Shown: positions 44,447 to 53,269 of the stretch, in pieces | Position numbering within the stretch: the first letter of the stretch is position 1 | How the letters are laid out: each line of letters begins with the position of its first letter | From: UBA4416 sp040386075 | GTDB lineage: Bacteria; Bacteroidota; Bacteroidia; B-17B0; Aurantibacillaceae | Assembly (NCBI GenBank): GCA_040386075.1 | Contig: JAZKGE010000034.1 | Coordinates: forward strand, 104,954-168,953 | DNA length: 64,000 bases | Reading direction: 5' to 3' | Made by a program: the position numbers and the translations under genes | Notes under the pieces: model-generated | What the model was told of the DNA's origin: nothing | The model's database searches: none | The model's input: the letters and a program-made list of their open reading frames with translations, nothing else

Positions 44447-45529
44447 TTATTTGATCATGATCCAGGCATTAGGCAGATCAGCCTTGATACCGGATAATAA
44501 ATTGGCAGCATCTTCTTTTGTGTTGAATCCACCACAGCTTACTACATGCAGGCCCTTGCTGTTAACACCACTGATCGCTGCATTTATATGTTTGGAACGT
44601 AGTTCTTTTACTAATTTTTCGGCATTTTCTTCCACACCAAAACAACCAACCACTACCTGAAATTTTCCATCGTAAGACCGATCATGAGACACATGAGCGA
44701 TGTGTTTAAACACCGTTGTTTTATCTGTATGAGCAATAGTATCGTTAATGTTTGCTACCAACACATTACCATTTTCTGATAATTTGAAAGTTGCGTAACC
44801 ATTGGCATCTACCAGCAAAGCGGGCTTTTCGGCCTTATGGATGAACACAGATTTTTCGGTTTTATAGATGTCGGGTGTATAGGTTCTTTCGGGTGTGTAA
44901 AATGGATTAAAAGACGATTCCAGCAATGGTTTCATTGGTTTGGAATAGGCTGCAAATAACAAAAATGCCAGCGTTACCGGAACACCAATAGCCAGAGTTG
45001 CTATTTTAGCATACGATCTTTTTACAGGTCTTACAACTTCGGTAACAATTTTGCGGTCCTCGAACTGTTTAACAATGATCTGTTGTTTTTCAGATTCAAC
45101 AACCAGTTCGTTGGCAATTACGGGTTCAAAACCAAACGACTCCAGTAAAAAGTTAACATCGGCCTTAGCTTCAAAACGTAAGGTGTTTTCCGCATCTATA
45201 TACAGTAAGCCGATATTATCCAGTTCGAAACGTTTTTTGGCTGAGAGCAGAGATTGAATGTATTCTTTGTAATCCTCGATCTGTTTTGTTGCCTCTGTAA
45301 TTGGTGTACCGTTCTTTTGCATCAAAGCAGAGATCAATAAACCATCATTATGAATTAAGTTCTTATTAAAAAGAATGTGTTTGGATTGCGGGTAAAGTAC
45401 ATTACTGCCCTTACTGAAACTTGAATTATAGCTCCTGGCCACAAAACCACCAAAATCAGGAATAATAACACAATCATGCCTAAACAACAGTTCGGCAATT
45501 AAATGGGTTATTTGATTATAGTGCAACAT
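44447..45529 (-). CDS. HU-CCDC81-like/SPOR domain protein
   Basis: 360 residues. The N-terminus (HLIAELLFRHDCVIIPDFGG, about 8-27, then HILFNKNLIHNDGLLISALM) matches the prokaryotic CCDC81 HU-like domain 1; a second HU-like region follows to about residue 140. One membrane segment at about 175-195 (IATLAIGVPVTLAFLLFAAY). A C-terminal SPOR domain, about 288-360 (FQVVVGCFGVEENAEKLVKE), which binds septal peptidoglycan. Architecture: DNA-binding-like domain in the cytoplasm, membrane anchor, periplasmic SPOR. It suggests a link between chromosome and division site; this is inference. Confidence 0.9.
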   Translation of the reverse strand: MLHYNQITHLIAELLFRHDCVIIPDFGGFVARSYNSSFSKGSNVLYPQSKHILFNKNLIHNDGLLISALMQKNGTPITEATKQIEDYKEYIQSLLSAKKRFELDNIGLLYIDAENTLRFEAKADVNFLLESFGFEPVIANELVVESEKQQIIVKQFEDRKIVTEVVRPVKRSYAKIATLAIGVPVTLAFLLFAAYSKPMKPLLESSFNPFYTPERTYTPDIYKTEKSVFIHKAEKPALLVDANGYATFKLSENGNVLVANINDTIAHTDKTTVFKHIAHVSHDRSYDGKFQVVVGCFGVEENAEKLVKELRSKHINAAISGVNSKGLHVVSCGGFNTKEDAANLLSGIKADLPNAWIMIK

Positions 45530-45814
45530 TTTCGGGGTTCTAATGTACAGTTTTTTACAAGCTATTTACCAGTAAACTTAGTAAAAAAAGGTGTTTTTCA
45601 CTAATCCTTTAATTACCAATTATTTAAAAAATTTCAACAAAATCCAATATCCTGAACCTTAATTGATTGAAAAAATGGCTTTTTTGACCCCAAATTAATG
45701 TGCGCCTCAAAAACAGACGGTGTAAAAACAAAAACCTTGTTAAAAATGCCTTTTCGGGCATATGCTAACATGCAGATAAGTTTCAAATAGCTTTAATTTT
45801 ACTAAAGATTATTT

Positions 45815-45822
45815 TACCTTTG
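45815..45822 (+). promoter_or_regulatory. Bacteroidota -7 promoter box, TACCTTTG
   Basis: Exact match, six bases before ATG 45829, so the transcript is probably leaderless. A small hairpin (ATGCC/GGCAT, 45746-45761) lies about 55 bases upstream. The 299-base gap before this gene shows no other signal. Confidence 0.65.
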
Positions 45823-45828
45823 CAGCCC

Positions 45829-46686
45829 ATGTTGAAAATAAGATCTTTTATATATATCGTCTTCTGTTTCTGTTTCTTTTCAGGTAGCATTTTATCTGCC
45901 CAAAAAACAACGCCTACAGCCAAAGAAGTTATTTTTAAAATGATCAAATCGATAGACGAGCTTGAACGTTTAAAATACAGTTTGAAAATTGTAGAGCGTG
46001 GTAAAAAAGGTTATAACCACTATGAATCGTCGGTGAAGCTAAGTCGTAAACCACGCAAGATCTATTTATACATTAAAGGCATCGAATTAATATGGGTTGC
46101 AGGCTGGAACGGTAACAAGGCATATGTAAAACCAAATTCGTTTCCTTATATCAATTTAAGCCTGGACCCTTTGGGTTATTTAATGCGCCAGGATCAACAT
46201 CATACCTTAAATGAAATGGGCGTTGATTATTTTGGAAGCGTGATCGAGTATATAGCCCTGAAATATGGAGATAAATTTGATAATTACTTCAGTATCCAGG
46301 GAGAAGAGCGCATCAACAACCGACCTTGCTATAAGATCATTATTGATAACAAGGATTTTGGCTATGAAACCTATACCGTAGGAGATAATGAAAGCATTAC
46401 ATCTATTGCCCGTAAACTACACGTAAGCGAATACATGATCCTTGAGGTGAATCCAAAACTGAACGATTACTTTGATATTCTGAAAAAGGGACAAAAATTA
46501 AAAGTGCCCACCGCTTATGCAAAACACGTAACTTTGTATGTTGATCAGTTGTATTTTTTACCGATCAGTGTTAAGATCCTGGATGATAAAGGTTTGTTCG
46601 AGCAATACGACTATCACTTTCTACAGGTTAATCCAAAGATCGATGATGCTGAGTTTACAACGGGTTACAAGGATTATAAATTTTAA
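45829..46686 (+). CDS. DUF1571-type exported protein with LysM domain
   Basis: 285 residues from ATG 45829, which gives a signal peptide (MLKIRSFIYIVFCFCFFSGS). A TTG at 45820 also lies in frame but is inside the promoter box. Residues about 30-180 match DUF1571-type proteins (VIFKMIKSIDELERLKYSLK ... NRPCYKIIIDNKDFGY). A LysM-like peptidoglycan-binding segment follows (YTVGDNESITSIARKLHVSE). It heads a three-gene operon with the Fe-S assembly-type gene and DUF2480. Confidence 0.85.
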   Translation: MLKIRSFIYIVFCFCFFSGSILSAQKTTPTAKEVIFKMIKSIDELERLKYSLKIVERGKKGYNHYESSVKLSRKPRKIYLYIKGIELIWVAGWNGNKAYVKPNSFPYINLSLDPLGYLMRQDQHHTLNEMGVDYFGSVIEYIALKYGDKFDNYFSIQGEERINNRPCYKIIIDNKDFGYETYTVGDNESITSIARKLHVSEYMILEVNPKLNDYFDILKKGQKLKVPTAYAKHVTLYVDQLYFLPISVKILDDKGLFEQYDYHFLQVNPKIDDAEFTTGYKDYKF

Positions 46687-46708
46687 ATTTCAGCTTATCT
46701 AAGCTAAT

Positions 46709-47038
46709 ATGAGCGCAATCATCATAACAAAGAACACAGAATTAATGCAACGGGTGATCGATGAGATCAAAACCTGTTACGACCCGGAGATACCTGTGGA
46801 TATTTGGGAATTGGGCCTTATCTATGAACTTAACCTGAATGACGAGAACGAATTAAAGATCACAATGACCTTAACTTCTCCTAATTGTCCGGTTGCCGAA
46901 ACATTACCTGCCGAAGTAGAGAATAAATTAAAATTAGTACAAGACATTAAATCGGCGGTATTAACCTTAACGTTTGAACCAACCTGGACCAAAGATATGA
47001 TGAGTGAAGTAGCTCAGCTTGAATTAGGCTTTATGTAA
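46709..47038 (+). CDS. MIP18/PaaD (DUF59) Fe-S assembly-type protein
   Basis: 109 residues. Key motif CYDPEIPVDIWELGLIYEL and TLTSPNCPVAETLPAEV with a conserved Cys, as in SufT/PaaD-type proteins that help mature Fe-S clusters. No other suf genes are in the window. It overlaps the next gene by one base (TAATG), so the two are coupled. Confidence 0.9.
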   Translation: MSAIIITKNTELMQRVIDEIKTCYDPEIPVDIWELGLIYELNLNDENELKITMTLTSPNCPVAETLPAEVENKLKLVQDIKSAVLTLTFEPTWTKDMMSEVAQLELGFM

Positions 47039-47553
47039 TGGGAGATGAAATTGTAAATAAAGTAGCCAATAGCGGTTTAATAACCATCGACCTGGAAGAA
47101 TTTTATCCTAAAGGCGAGCGTGTATTGTTTGACCTTAAGCCTTTATTGTTTCACGAATTGATCTTAAAAGAAAAGGATTTCAGAGAATTTATCAAGCAAC
47201 ACGATTGGACCTCGTACCAAGATAAAATGGTAGCTATTACCTGCACGGCTGATGCTATTGTACCAACCTGGGCTTTTATGTTAGTGAGCATTGCCCTGGA
47301 GCCATTTGCTAAAAAGATCGTATTTGGTAATTTAGAAACACTTGAAGCGGTTGTGTTTAACGAAGCCTTAAGTTCCATCAACTACCCAGATTATACAGAT
47401 AAACGAGTAGTGATCAAAGGTTGCAGTAATTTGCCGGTTACTACCAATGCGTATGTTGAATTAGTAAGCGGTTTAAGACCATTTGCCAAATCCATTATGT
47501 ATGGTGAGCCCTGTAGTACAGTGCCTTTGTACAAGGCGCCTGCGGTTAAATAA
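47038..47553 (+). CDS. DUF2480 family protein
   Basis: 171 residues. Sequence such as ITIDLEEFYPKGERVLFDLK and FREFIKQHDWTSYQDKMVAI is characteristic of the Bacteroidota DUF2480 family, whose function is unknown. Its frequent position next to the DUF59 gene suggests a role in Fe-S cluster work. The overlap with the upstream gene is one base. Confidence 0.88.
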   Translation: MGDEIVNKVANSGLITIDLEEFYPKGERVLFDLKPLLFHELILKEKDFREFIKQHDWTSYQDKMVAITCTADAIVPTWAFMLVSIALEPFAKKIVFGNLETLEAVVFNEALSSINYPDYTDKRVVIKGCSNLPVTTNAYVELVSGLRPFAKSIMYGEPCSTVPLYKAPAVK

Positions 47554-47574
47554 TTTTTATATAATGTTTTCCCT

Positions 47575-47645
47575 GTCATGCTGAACTTGATTCAGCATCT
47601 CAGTTCCCTTTAAATATAGAGACCCTGAATCAAGTTCAGGGTGAC
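47575..47645. repeat. Inverted repeat, copy 2 (family R3)
   Basis: GTCATGCTGAACTTGATTC followed about 33 bases later by GAATCAAGTTCAGGGTGAC. Same element as 34741-34811, here between two forward genes. Confidence 0.85.
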
Positions 47646-47680
47646 GGATTTTCCAATTCATAAGTCGTATATTTATAGCC

Positions 47681-48436
47681 TTGATCCGTCAATTCAAATA
47701 TTTATTAAGTATTGTTTTATTGCTTTGTTTTTGCGCAGTTAATGCACAGGAAGATGGGGGTAAAAAACTGCGTAATAAAAGAAAAAATCCTGTTGTTAAA
47801 ACACGTATTGGCATATCGCCCGTTATTGGTTTGTACAAGACAAATAAAAATCACGCAGCCGATACAAGACCTAAAATGGCCTATAATATTTCTTTAAAAG
47901 AAGAGATACGTTTGGATAAAAACAACCGTGATTTTTTAATGATAGGGGCAGAGTATATGTTTCATGGCGTTAGTTTTAATTCCTATTATTTTTATGGAGA
48001 TAGTTTGAAATTGTATACTAAAGAACGATTAAAATATAAATACAATATCACCATCCATGAACTGGATTTTCCTGTTCAGTTAAAACACTCTTTTCAAAAA
48101 GAGACCAATACTATTTTTTCTTCGTACATCTATGCCGGTTACTGTTATCGCTGGATCATCGAAAGCAATTTAAAAATAACTGAAAACGGGAATGAATTAG
48201 TAAATAAATATGAGGGTTTAACTTTTAAGAGCCCTGCCTTTACGCCTGTTAACAGTTCGTTTTTGAGTATCGGAGGAGGCTTTCAAAAAAATACGCAATT
48301 AAGGCATAATGCGGTGTACGTTGAATTACAGTTCAGGTACGGCCTATCGCCATTTTATTTTAATGAATCGTTCGCGCCAAGCAGCATGTATACCAACAGT
48401 CATTTTATTATGTTAACCGTTGGGTTTAAAATTTAG
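47681..48436 (+). CDS. Exported outer-membrane barrel-like protein, unknown function
   Basis: 251 residues, starting at TTG 47681 (MIRQFKYLLSIVLLLCFCAV signal peptide); the only downstream ATGs are far inside the mature part. Barrel-like strands and a C-terminus of HFIMLTVGFKI. A near-match promoter box (TATATTTA) lies just before the start. aroA begins 3 bases after the stop, so it is the first gene of a three-gene operon. Confidence 0.72.
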   Translation: MIRQFKYLLSIVLLLCFCAVNAQEDGGKKLRNKRKNPVVKTRIGISPVIGLYKTNKNHAADTRPKMAYNISLKEEIRLDKNNRDFLMIGAEYMFHGVSFNSYYFYGDSLKLYTKERLKYKYNITIHELDFPVQLKHSFQKETNTIFSSYIYAGYCYRWIIESNLKITENGNELVNKYEGLTFKSPAFTPVNSSFLSIGGGFQKNTQLRHNAVYVELQFRYGLSPFYFNESFAPSSMYTNSHFIMLTVGFKI

Positions 48437-48438
48437 AA

Positions 48439-49683
48439 ATGAACTTAAAATTACATAAACCGCTGCATGCTATTTCAGGTAAGATCTCTTTACCGGGCTC
48501 TAAAAGTATCAGTAACCGTATTTTAATTATCAAAGCTTTATCAGGATTAGATCTTTCTATTAAAAATATTTCCGATTCGGATGATACCAAACATTTACAA
48601 GAAGCACTTGATAACTATTCATCATCATCTATCATCGATGTTGGTCACGCGGGAACTGATATGCGTTTTTTAACGGCTTTTCTTTCTTTAAAAACCAGGC
48701 ATCACGAATTAACCGGTTCCGAAAGATTACAACAACGTCCGGTCAAGGATCTTGTAGAGGTACTACAAAAATTAGGCGCTGATATTACTTACACAGGAAC
48801 TGCAGGTTATCCGCCCTTGCTGATTAAAGGAAAACAATTAGATGGAGGTAAGGTAGAAATCAGTGGAAAAGTAAGTAGTCAGTTTATTACCGCTTTATTA
48901 TTGGTAGCACCTTATTTTACAAAAGGACTTGAATTAACAGTCATAGGCGACCTGGTTTCAAAACCTTATGTGAATATGACAGTTGAGCTGATGAAGGAAT
49001 TTGGTGCTTCAGTTTTGTGGAATAATGATATGATCATTGTTCATCCGGTTTCTTATACTTATTCAAAAAAAGAATTTATTGTTGAAAGTGACTGGAGCGC
49101 CGCTTCCTATTATTACAGCATGGTAGCGCTTTCGCCGGCACTTACTAAATTAACTATTGGAAATTTAAGTCAAGAAAGTTTACAGGCAGATGCAGTTTGT
49201 CCGGACATTTATAAGGCCTTTGGAGTGCTTACAGAATATTCAGAAAATGAAATATTAATTACTAAAACCTATTCGGACAATAAAAAAGTACATGAGCATG
49301 ATTTCATTGAATGCCCGGATATTGCGCAAAGTGTAGTTTGTACTTGTGTTGGATTGAAGCATGCATTTCATTTCACAGGCTTGCAAACACTAAAAGTAAA
49401 GGAAACAGATCGAATTGTTGCTTTACAAAATGAATGCAGGAAGATTGGGATCGAATTATCTATTACAGAAAATTCCATTCAATGGAGCAATAAGGAGAAT
49501 GCTATTTCAACAAGATCTGGTTCCATCAAAACTTACAATGATCATCGCATGGCTATGAGTTTTGCCACGTTGAGTTTATTAGTGGATGAAATAGTGATTG
49601 AAGAGGCAAATGTTGTTTCTAAATCCTACCCATTATTCTGGGAACATTTAAAACAGATCGGGATTGAACAAACAACAATATGA
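48439..49683 (+). CDS. aroA: 3-phosphoshikimate 1-carboxyvinyltransferase (EPSP synthase)
   Basis: 414 residues. The substrate-binding motif LPGSKSISNR (Lys22, Ser23, Arg27) is intact. HAGTDMRFLTA replaces the common NAGTAMRPLTA, a change often seen in Bacteroidota. The catalytic region VKETDRIVALQNE and YNDHRMAMSFA are present. It makes EPSP in the shikimate pathway for aromatic amino acids. It overlaps the downstream membrane gene by 4 bases. Confidence 0.95.
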   Translation: MNLKLHKPLHAISGKISLPGSKSISNRILIIKALSGLDLSIKNISDSDDTKHLQEALDNYSSSSIIDVGHAGTDMRFLTAFLSLKTRHHELTGSERLQQRPVKDLVEVLQKLGADITYTGTAGYPPLLIKGKQLDGGKVEISGKVSSQFITALLLVAPYFTKGLELTVIGDLVSKPYVNMTVELMKEFGASVLWNNDMIIVHPVSYTYSKKEFIVESDWSAASYYYSMVALSPALTKLTIGNLSQESLQADAVCPDIYKAFGVLTEYSENEILITKTYSDNKKVHEHDFIECPDIAQSVVCTCVGLKHAFHFTGLQTLKVKETDRIVALQNECRKIGIELSITENSIQWSNKENAISTRSGSIKTYNDHRMAMSFATLSLLVDEIVIEEANVVSKSYPLFWEHLKQIGIEQTTI

Positions 49684-49916
49684 GCTATACAGATATCATC
49701 AGTACAATAGGCGTATCGCTAATTTTACTAGCCTTTTTTCTCAATACATTTAATTATTTAGGAGAAAATAGTAAAACATACTTTGTTTTAAATATTATTG
49801 GCGGAGCATTTGCCTGTTATGGGAGCGTATTACTACATTCTTTACCGTTTATTATTCTGGAAGGAACCTGGAGTGCGGTGGCTTTGGTTGGGTTGATCAA
49901 AAATTTAAAACAATAA
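49680..49916 (+). CDS. Small membrane protein, CBU_0592-like
   Basis: 78 residues, two or three membrane helices (IISTIGVSLILLAFFLNTF; VLNIIGGAFACYGSVLL). The sequence ending VLLHSLPFIILEGTWSAVAL is typical of the CBU_0592-like domain, function unknown. Start overlaps the aroA stop (ATGA). It converges with the IPExxxVDY gene, overlapping it by 12 bases. Confidence 0.82.
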   Translation: MSYTDIISTIGVSLILLAFFLNTFNYLGENSKTYFVLNIIGGAFACYGSVLLHSLPFIILEGTWSAVALVGLIKNLKQ

Positions 49917-50402
49917 ATTTCCTTTAGCCTTTTTATCTTTCAGATCTTCTACAAAAATTTCATGGACAATGATAAAGGCAGGATTTAATTTAATAGCATC
50001 AAAAATTGTGTGATTATACAAATAACGATTGTCACCCTTAATGATCAAAAAATAATCTGAATTTTCTAATTCAGGTAATAATTTAGTGGTATGTTCCACA
50101 TCGCCTGCAAAGAGGTCAAATTCTTTTGCCTGCGTCCCTTCTTTTTTTGGCTGAAAAGACGTTTGGTTAGGTAGTAGGTTAAATTCAATATTCAGTTCTT
50201 CATGAATAAAACCATATAAGGGAAAGTAGAAGTCTTCACCCTCTTTATGTGTAAAATCCAACAGGTCGTTTAGTTGGAGATCAATGTTTAATGCCTGGTT
50301 TAATTCATGAACAACCCGGTAAATGCTCTCGGTACACGTAATAGAAAAGATATCAAAATCAAAATGCTCTTCAGCGTTAATATCTAAATTGTATGTTTTC
50401 AT
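49905..50402 (-). CDS. IPExxxVDY-family protein
   Basis: 165 residues. Family features: start MKTYNLDINAEEHFDFDIFS-like and a central EGEDFYFPLYGFIHEELNIE, then the signature here degenerated to LLPELENSDYFLIIKG where the consensus would be IPExxxVDY. Function unknown. It is 37 bases downstream of fabI on the same strand and probably co-transcribed with it. Confidence 0.82.
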   Translation of the reverse strand: MKTYNLDINAEEHFDFDIFSITCTESIYRVVHELNQALNIDLQLNDLLDFTHKEGEDFYFPLYGFIHEELNIEFNLLPNQTSFQPKKEGTQAKEFDLFAGDVEHTTKLLPELENSDYFLIIKGDNRYLYNHTIFDAIKLNPAFIIVHEIFVEDLKDKKAKGNLLF

Positions 50403-50439
50403 TTAGTTTAAGCTGAAGAGCATTATATGATGGGTTTAT

Positions 50440-51252
50440 TTATCCTTGAATTTTTTCGAGTAATTCAGAACTGATGCCTGTGTTGCTATAACCACCATCG
50501 TGATATAAATTTTGCATGGTTACCATACGTGTTAAGTCTGAAAACATGCTTACAGTGAACGCAGCGCAATCATCGGCACTTGCGTTTCCTAACGGCGATT
50601 GAAGATCCGCGAATGTATAAAAATCAGAAAATCCTTTGATGCCGTTACCGGCAGATGTTTTTGTAGGTGATTGAGAAATAGTGTTGATACGTACTTTCTT
50701 TTGTTTTCCATAATGGTAACCAAATGTACGTGCAATACTTTCCAACATTGCTTTAATATCAGCCATGTCTGTGTAGAAAGGATAAGTTCTTTGCGCACCA
50801 ATATAAGATAATGCTACTACAGAAGCGTGTTCGTTTAATGCATCCAATTTGTGAGCGGCAGCTAACATTTTATGAAATGATAAAGCGGATACATCAATTC
50901 CCTTTTGAAAGAAATCGTAATTGGATTCAGTATATGGAATGTTCTTGCGAATATTCACACTCATTCCAATTGAATGTAATACGAAATCGATTTTACCACC
51001 CAATATATCCATTGAGTCGGTGTATAATTTGGTAAGGTCATCCATGCTTGTTGCATCTGCAGGAATGATCTTAGCGCCGGTTTCTTCGGCTAATTTATTT
51101 ATTTCTCCTAAACGCATAGCGATAGGGGCATTTGTTAATGTAAACGTGGCACCTTCTTCGTGACATTTTTGTGCTACTTTCCAGGCGATAGAGTTTTCAT
51201 CCAATGCACCTGTGATAATTCCGCGTTTTCCTTTTAATAAGTTGTAAGCCAT
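50440..51252 (-). CDS. fabI: Enoyl-[acyl-carrier-protein] reductase FabI
   Basis: 270 residues. The NADH-binding N-terminus is GKRGIITGALDENSIAWKVA. The catalytic Tyr-X6-Lys is present in YTDMADIKA, preceded by VALSYIGAQRTYPFY. The enzyme reduces the double bond in the last step of fatty-acid elongation. A promoter-like TATATTTA box (51273-51280, one mismatch) lies 20 bases upstream. Target of triclosan-type inhibitors in other species. Confidence 0.93.
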   Translation of the reverse strand: MAYNLLKGKRGIITGALDENSIAWKVAQKCHEEGATFTLTNAPIAMRLGEINKLAEETGAKIIPADATSMDDLTKLYTDSMDILGGKIDFVLHSIGMSVNIRKNIPYTESNYDFFQKGIDVSALSFHKMLAAAHKLDALNEHASVVALSYIGAQRTYPFYTDMADIKAMLESIARTFGYHYGKQKKVRINTISQSPTKTSAGNGIKGFSDFYTFADLQSPLGNASADDCAAFTVSMFSDLTRMVTMQNLYHDGGYSNTGISSELLEKIQG

Positions 51253-51319
51253 TTTATGTGTTTTTAGTTGGGTAAATATACGATTTACTGTTAAGTTTTC
51301 GAGAAATTAACAGCCTAAA

Positions 51320-53269
51320 TTATTCATATAAAAAGTAGTTTTTTCTGATAAAATAGTTAGCTGATTCATAGATATGCATCATATTTTTCTGCATGCTATC
51401 TGCTTTTTGTTTTAATTGGTTTTTATAATTTACAGGATCCAGATCTTTATATTTTCTTAAATAGGTTTCTCCGTTGGTCAATGTCTTATAATAGTAATAT
51501 CCCTGATCATCTACACAACCTATTTTATCATCTGCTGAAAACACAACGTATGAATGCTTCTCTTTTAAGATATTAATTCCAAAAGTTTGATTTGTGTAAT
51601 TACCGCCAAGGATTCCCATCACGGTTGCAGTAATATCCGGTTGATAACAGGGCGAAGAAATAGTATCGGCTTTAAATAATTTTGGTTGATGAATGATGCA
51701 AGGAATGTGATTATAACTGATTGGCATTTCATAAGTGTGTCCCATAGATAATCCATGATCACCCAGGAAAATAAAAACGGTATTATCGTACCAGGGTTGT
51801 TTTTTGGCTAGGTCAATGAATCTTCCGATCGACCAATCTGCATACATCGTACAATTATCCTGTGGTGTTTCGCCTTTTGGTTTAAAAGGAATATTCTCAG
51901 GAATTCGCCATGGTCCATGATCAGAAGCTGTCATCACAACTGATAAAAAAGGTTTGCTGTTCTTTCGTGAATTATTTGTTTCAAGCAGTCTGTCGAGTAA
52001 TACATGATCCGGAACACCAAGGGAACCTTCTGATTGAGAAAGATCAAAATCATGCTCACTGATAATATGTTCAAATTTATTGAACTTAAAATAACCCTGC
52101 ATATTATCAAAATGCGGATCATGTGTTGTATAAAAATAAGTTTCGTAGCCACGGTCTTTGAGCAAAGAACCCAGTCCGTTGAACGGCGTTTTTATATAGC
52201 TTCTCATAGGTTGTTCATCATACATACTTGGATAGCCACTACTAATGGAGAATAAGCCATTAAAGGTGTGAATGCCTGATGAAAAAAAGTTGTTAAAAAA
52301 AACAGACTCTTTATTAAGTTCATCAAGCTGCGGGGTTAATTTTTTGCCGTTATAGTAACCCATTTTATACAAGCACATGCTTTCCATAACTACAATCACA
52401 ACATTATAATTGTGGTGCTGACGAGAAGTGTCAATGATTTCTCTTTTTATATTTTCTTCGAAAGGCGATGTGATACCTAGGTATGTTCTTGTAAAAGCAA
52501 TGTTGTTTTTTATATTTTTTGGAATCACATATTCTTTTTTAGGGTCATCATAAAATACAGATTTCCAAAAGGTATAATTGGCATTAATAGCAATTTGATT
52601 AATGAAATTATTTTGCGACACGATGGACAAACCTTCGTGTAAACCTGTACGCTCAAATATTCTGCCTCTGGCTCCTATGGTGAGAATGCAACACATAACA
52701 ATAAATTGTAAAAATTTATGATGCCATTTAAAATGCGCTGTGTGTTGTAATTGTGATTTAAAAACCTTTAAATAATTTTTTGAAGAACGGATCAAAATAA
52801 AAGCAACAGGAATGAAGATCAAAAAAAATCCCCAATACGAAAAGCTACCAAAGATAACACCTACTGCAAAATTAGGACTATCGCTCCATAAAAAAGCGGT
52901 TCTGTTTAAATGAGTTCCAAATTGCGAGAAAAAAGGAATATCAGCAATCGCTACAAAAAAATAAATTAATTGAAGCATCAAGAAGCCATAAAATCCAAAA
53001 GAGTATAAAGCCGGCTTTTTGCTAAGAGCAGCTAAAAACCAAATAAGAACAGGGAAGATCGCGATCCAGCAAAATACGGAGGTATCAAACTCTAATCCTC
53101 TTTCAAAAGCCATTGCTTTTTCAAAAAAAGGTGCGTTTCCAACGTCGGATGATCGATTGAAATAATAAAATATAAAACGGATAAAAAAGAAAAGGAACAG
53201 ATCTAAAATATAAAGTTTAAATAACAGCTTCACATCTGCCGGTATCTTCTCTATAATTCTTTTAAGCAT
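51320..53269 (-). CDS. LtaS-like membrane sulfatase-fold protein
   Basis: 649 residues. About five membrane helices in the first 200 residues, then an extracytoplasmic alkaline-phosphatase/sulfatase-fold domain: YNVVIVVMESMCLYKMGYYN, SSGIHTFNGLFSISSGYPS with the likely catalytic Thr, FIFLGDHGLSMGHTYEM for metal binding. It resembles lipoteichoic-acid synthase-type and phosphoglycerol transferases, but a Gram-negative cell makes no lipoteichoic acid, so the acceptor is probably another envelope glycan or lipid. It overlaps recN by 8 bases. Confidence 0.88.
   Translation of the reverse strand: MLKRIIEKIPADVKLLFKLYILDLFLFFFIRFIFYYFNRSSDVGNAPFFEKAMAFERGLEFDTSVFCWIAIFPVLIWFLAALSKKPALYSFGFYGFLMLQLIYFFVAIADIPFFSQFGTHLNRTAFLWSDSPNFAVGVIFGSFSYWGFFLIFIPVAFILIRSSKNYLKVFKSQLQHTAHFKWHHKFLQFIVMCCILTIGARGRIFERTGLHEGLSIVSQNNFINQIAINANYTFWKSVFYDDPKKEYVIPKNIKNNIAFTRTYLGITSPFEENIKREIIDTSRQHHNYNVVIVVMESMCLYKMGYYNGKKLTPQLDELNKESVFFNNFFSSGIHTFNGLFSISSGYPSMYDEQPMRSYIKTPFNGLGSLLKDRGYETYFYTTHDPHFDNMQGYFKFNKFEHIISEHDFDLSQSEGSLGVPDHVLLDRLLETNNSRKNSKPFLSVVMTASDHGPWRIPENIPFKPKGETPQDNCTMYADWSIGRFIDLAKKQPWYDNTVFIFLGDHGLSMGHTYEMPISYNHIPCIIHQPKLFKADTISSPCYQPDITATVMGILGGNYTNQTFGINILKEKHSYVVFSADDKIGCVDDQGYYYYKTLTNGETYLRKYKDLDPVNYKNQLKQKADSMQKNMMHIYESANYFIRKNYFLYE

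Noticed and set aside
45738..45770. Nested hairpin TGTTA/TAACA with ATGCC/GGCAT upstream of 45829
   Set aside because: It lies upstream of the likely transcription start and has no T run; may be chance or an operator, not supported enough to list.
45820..45828. In-frame TTG start for the DUF1571 gene
   Set aside because: It sits inside the promoter box; ATG 45829 gives the signal peptide and fits a leaderless message.
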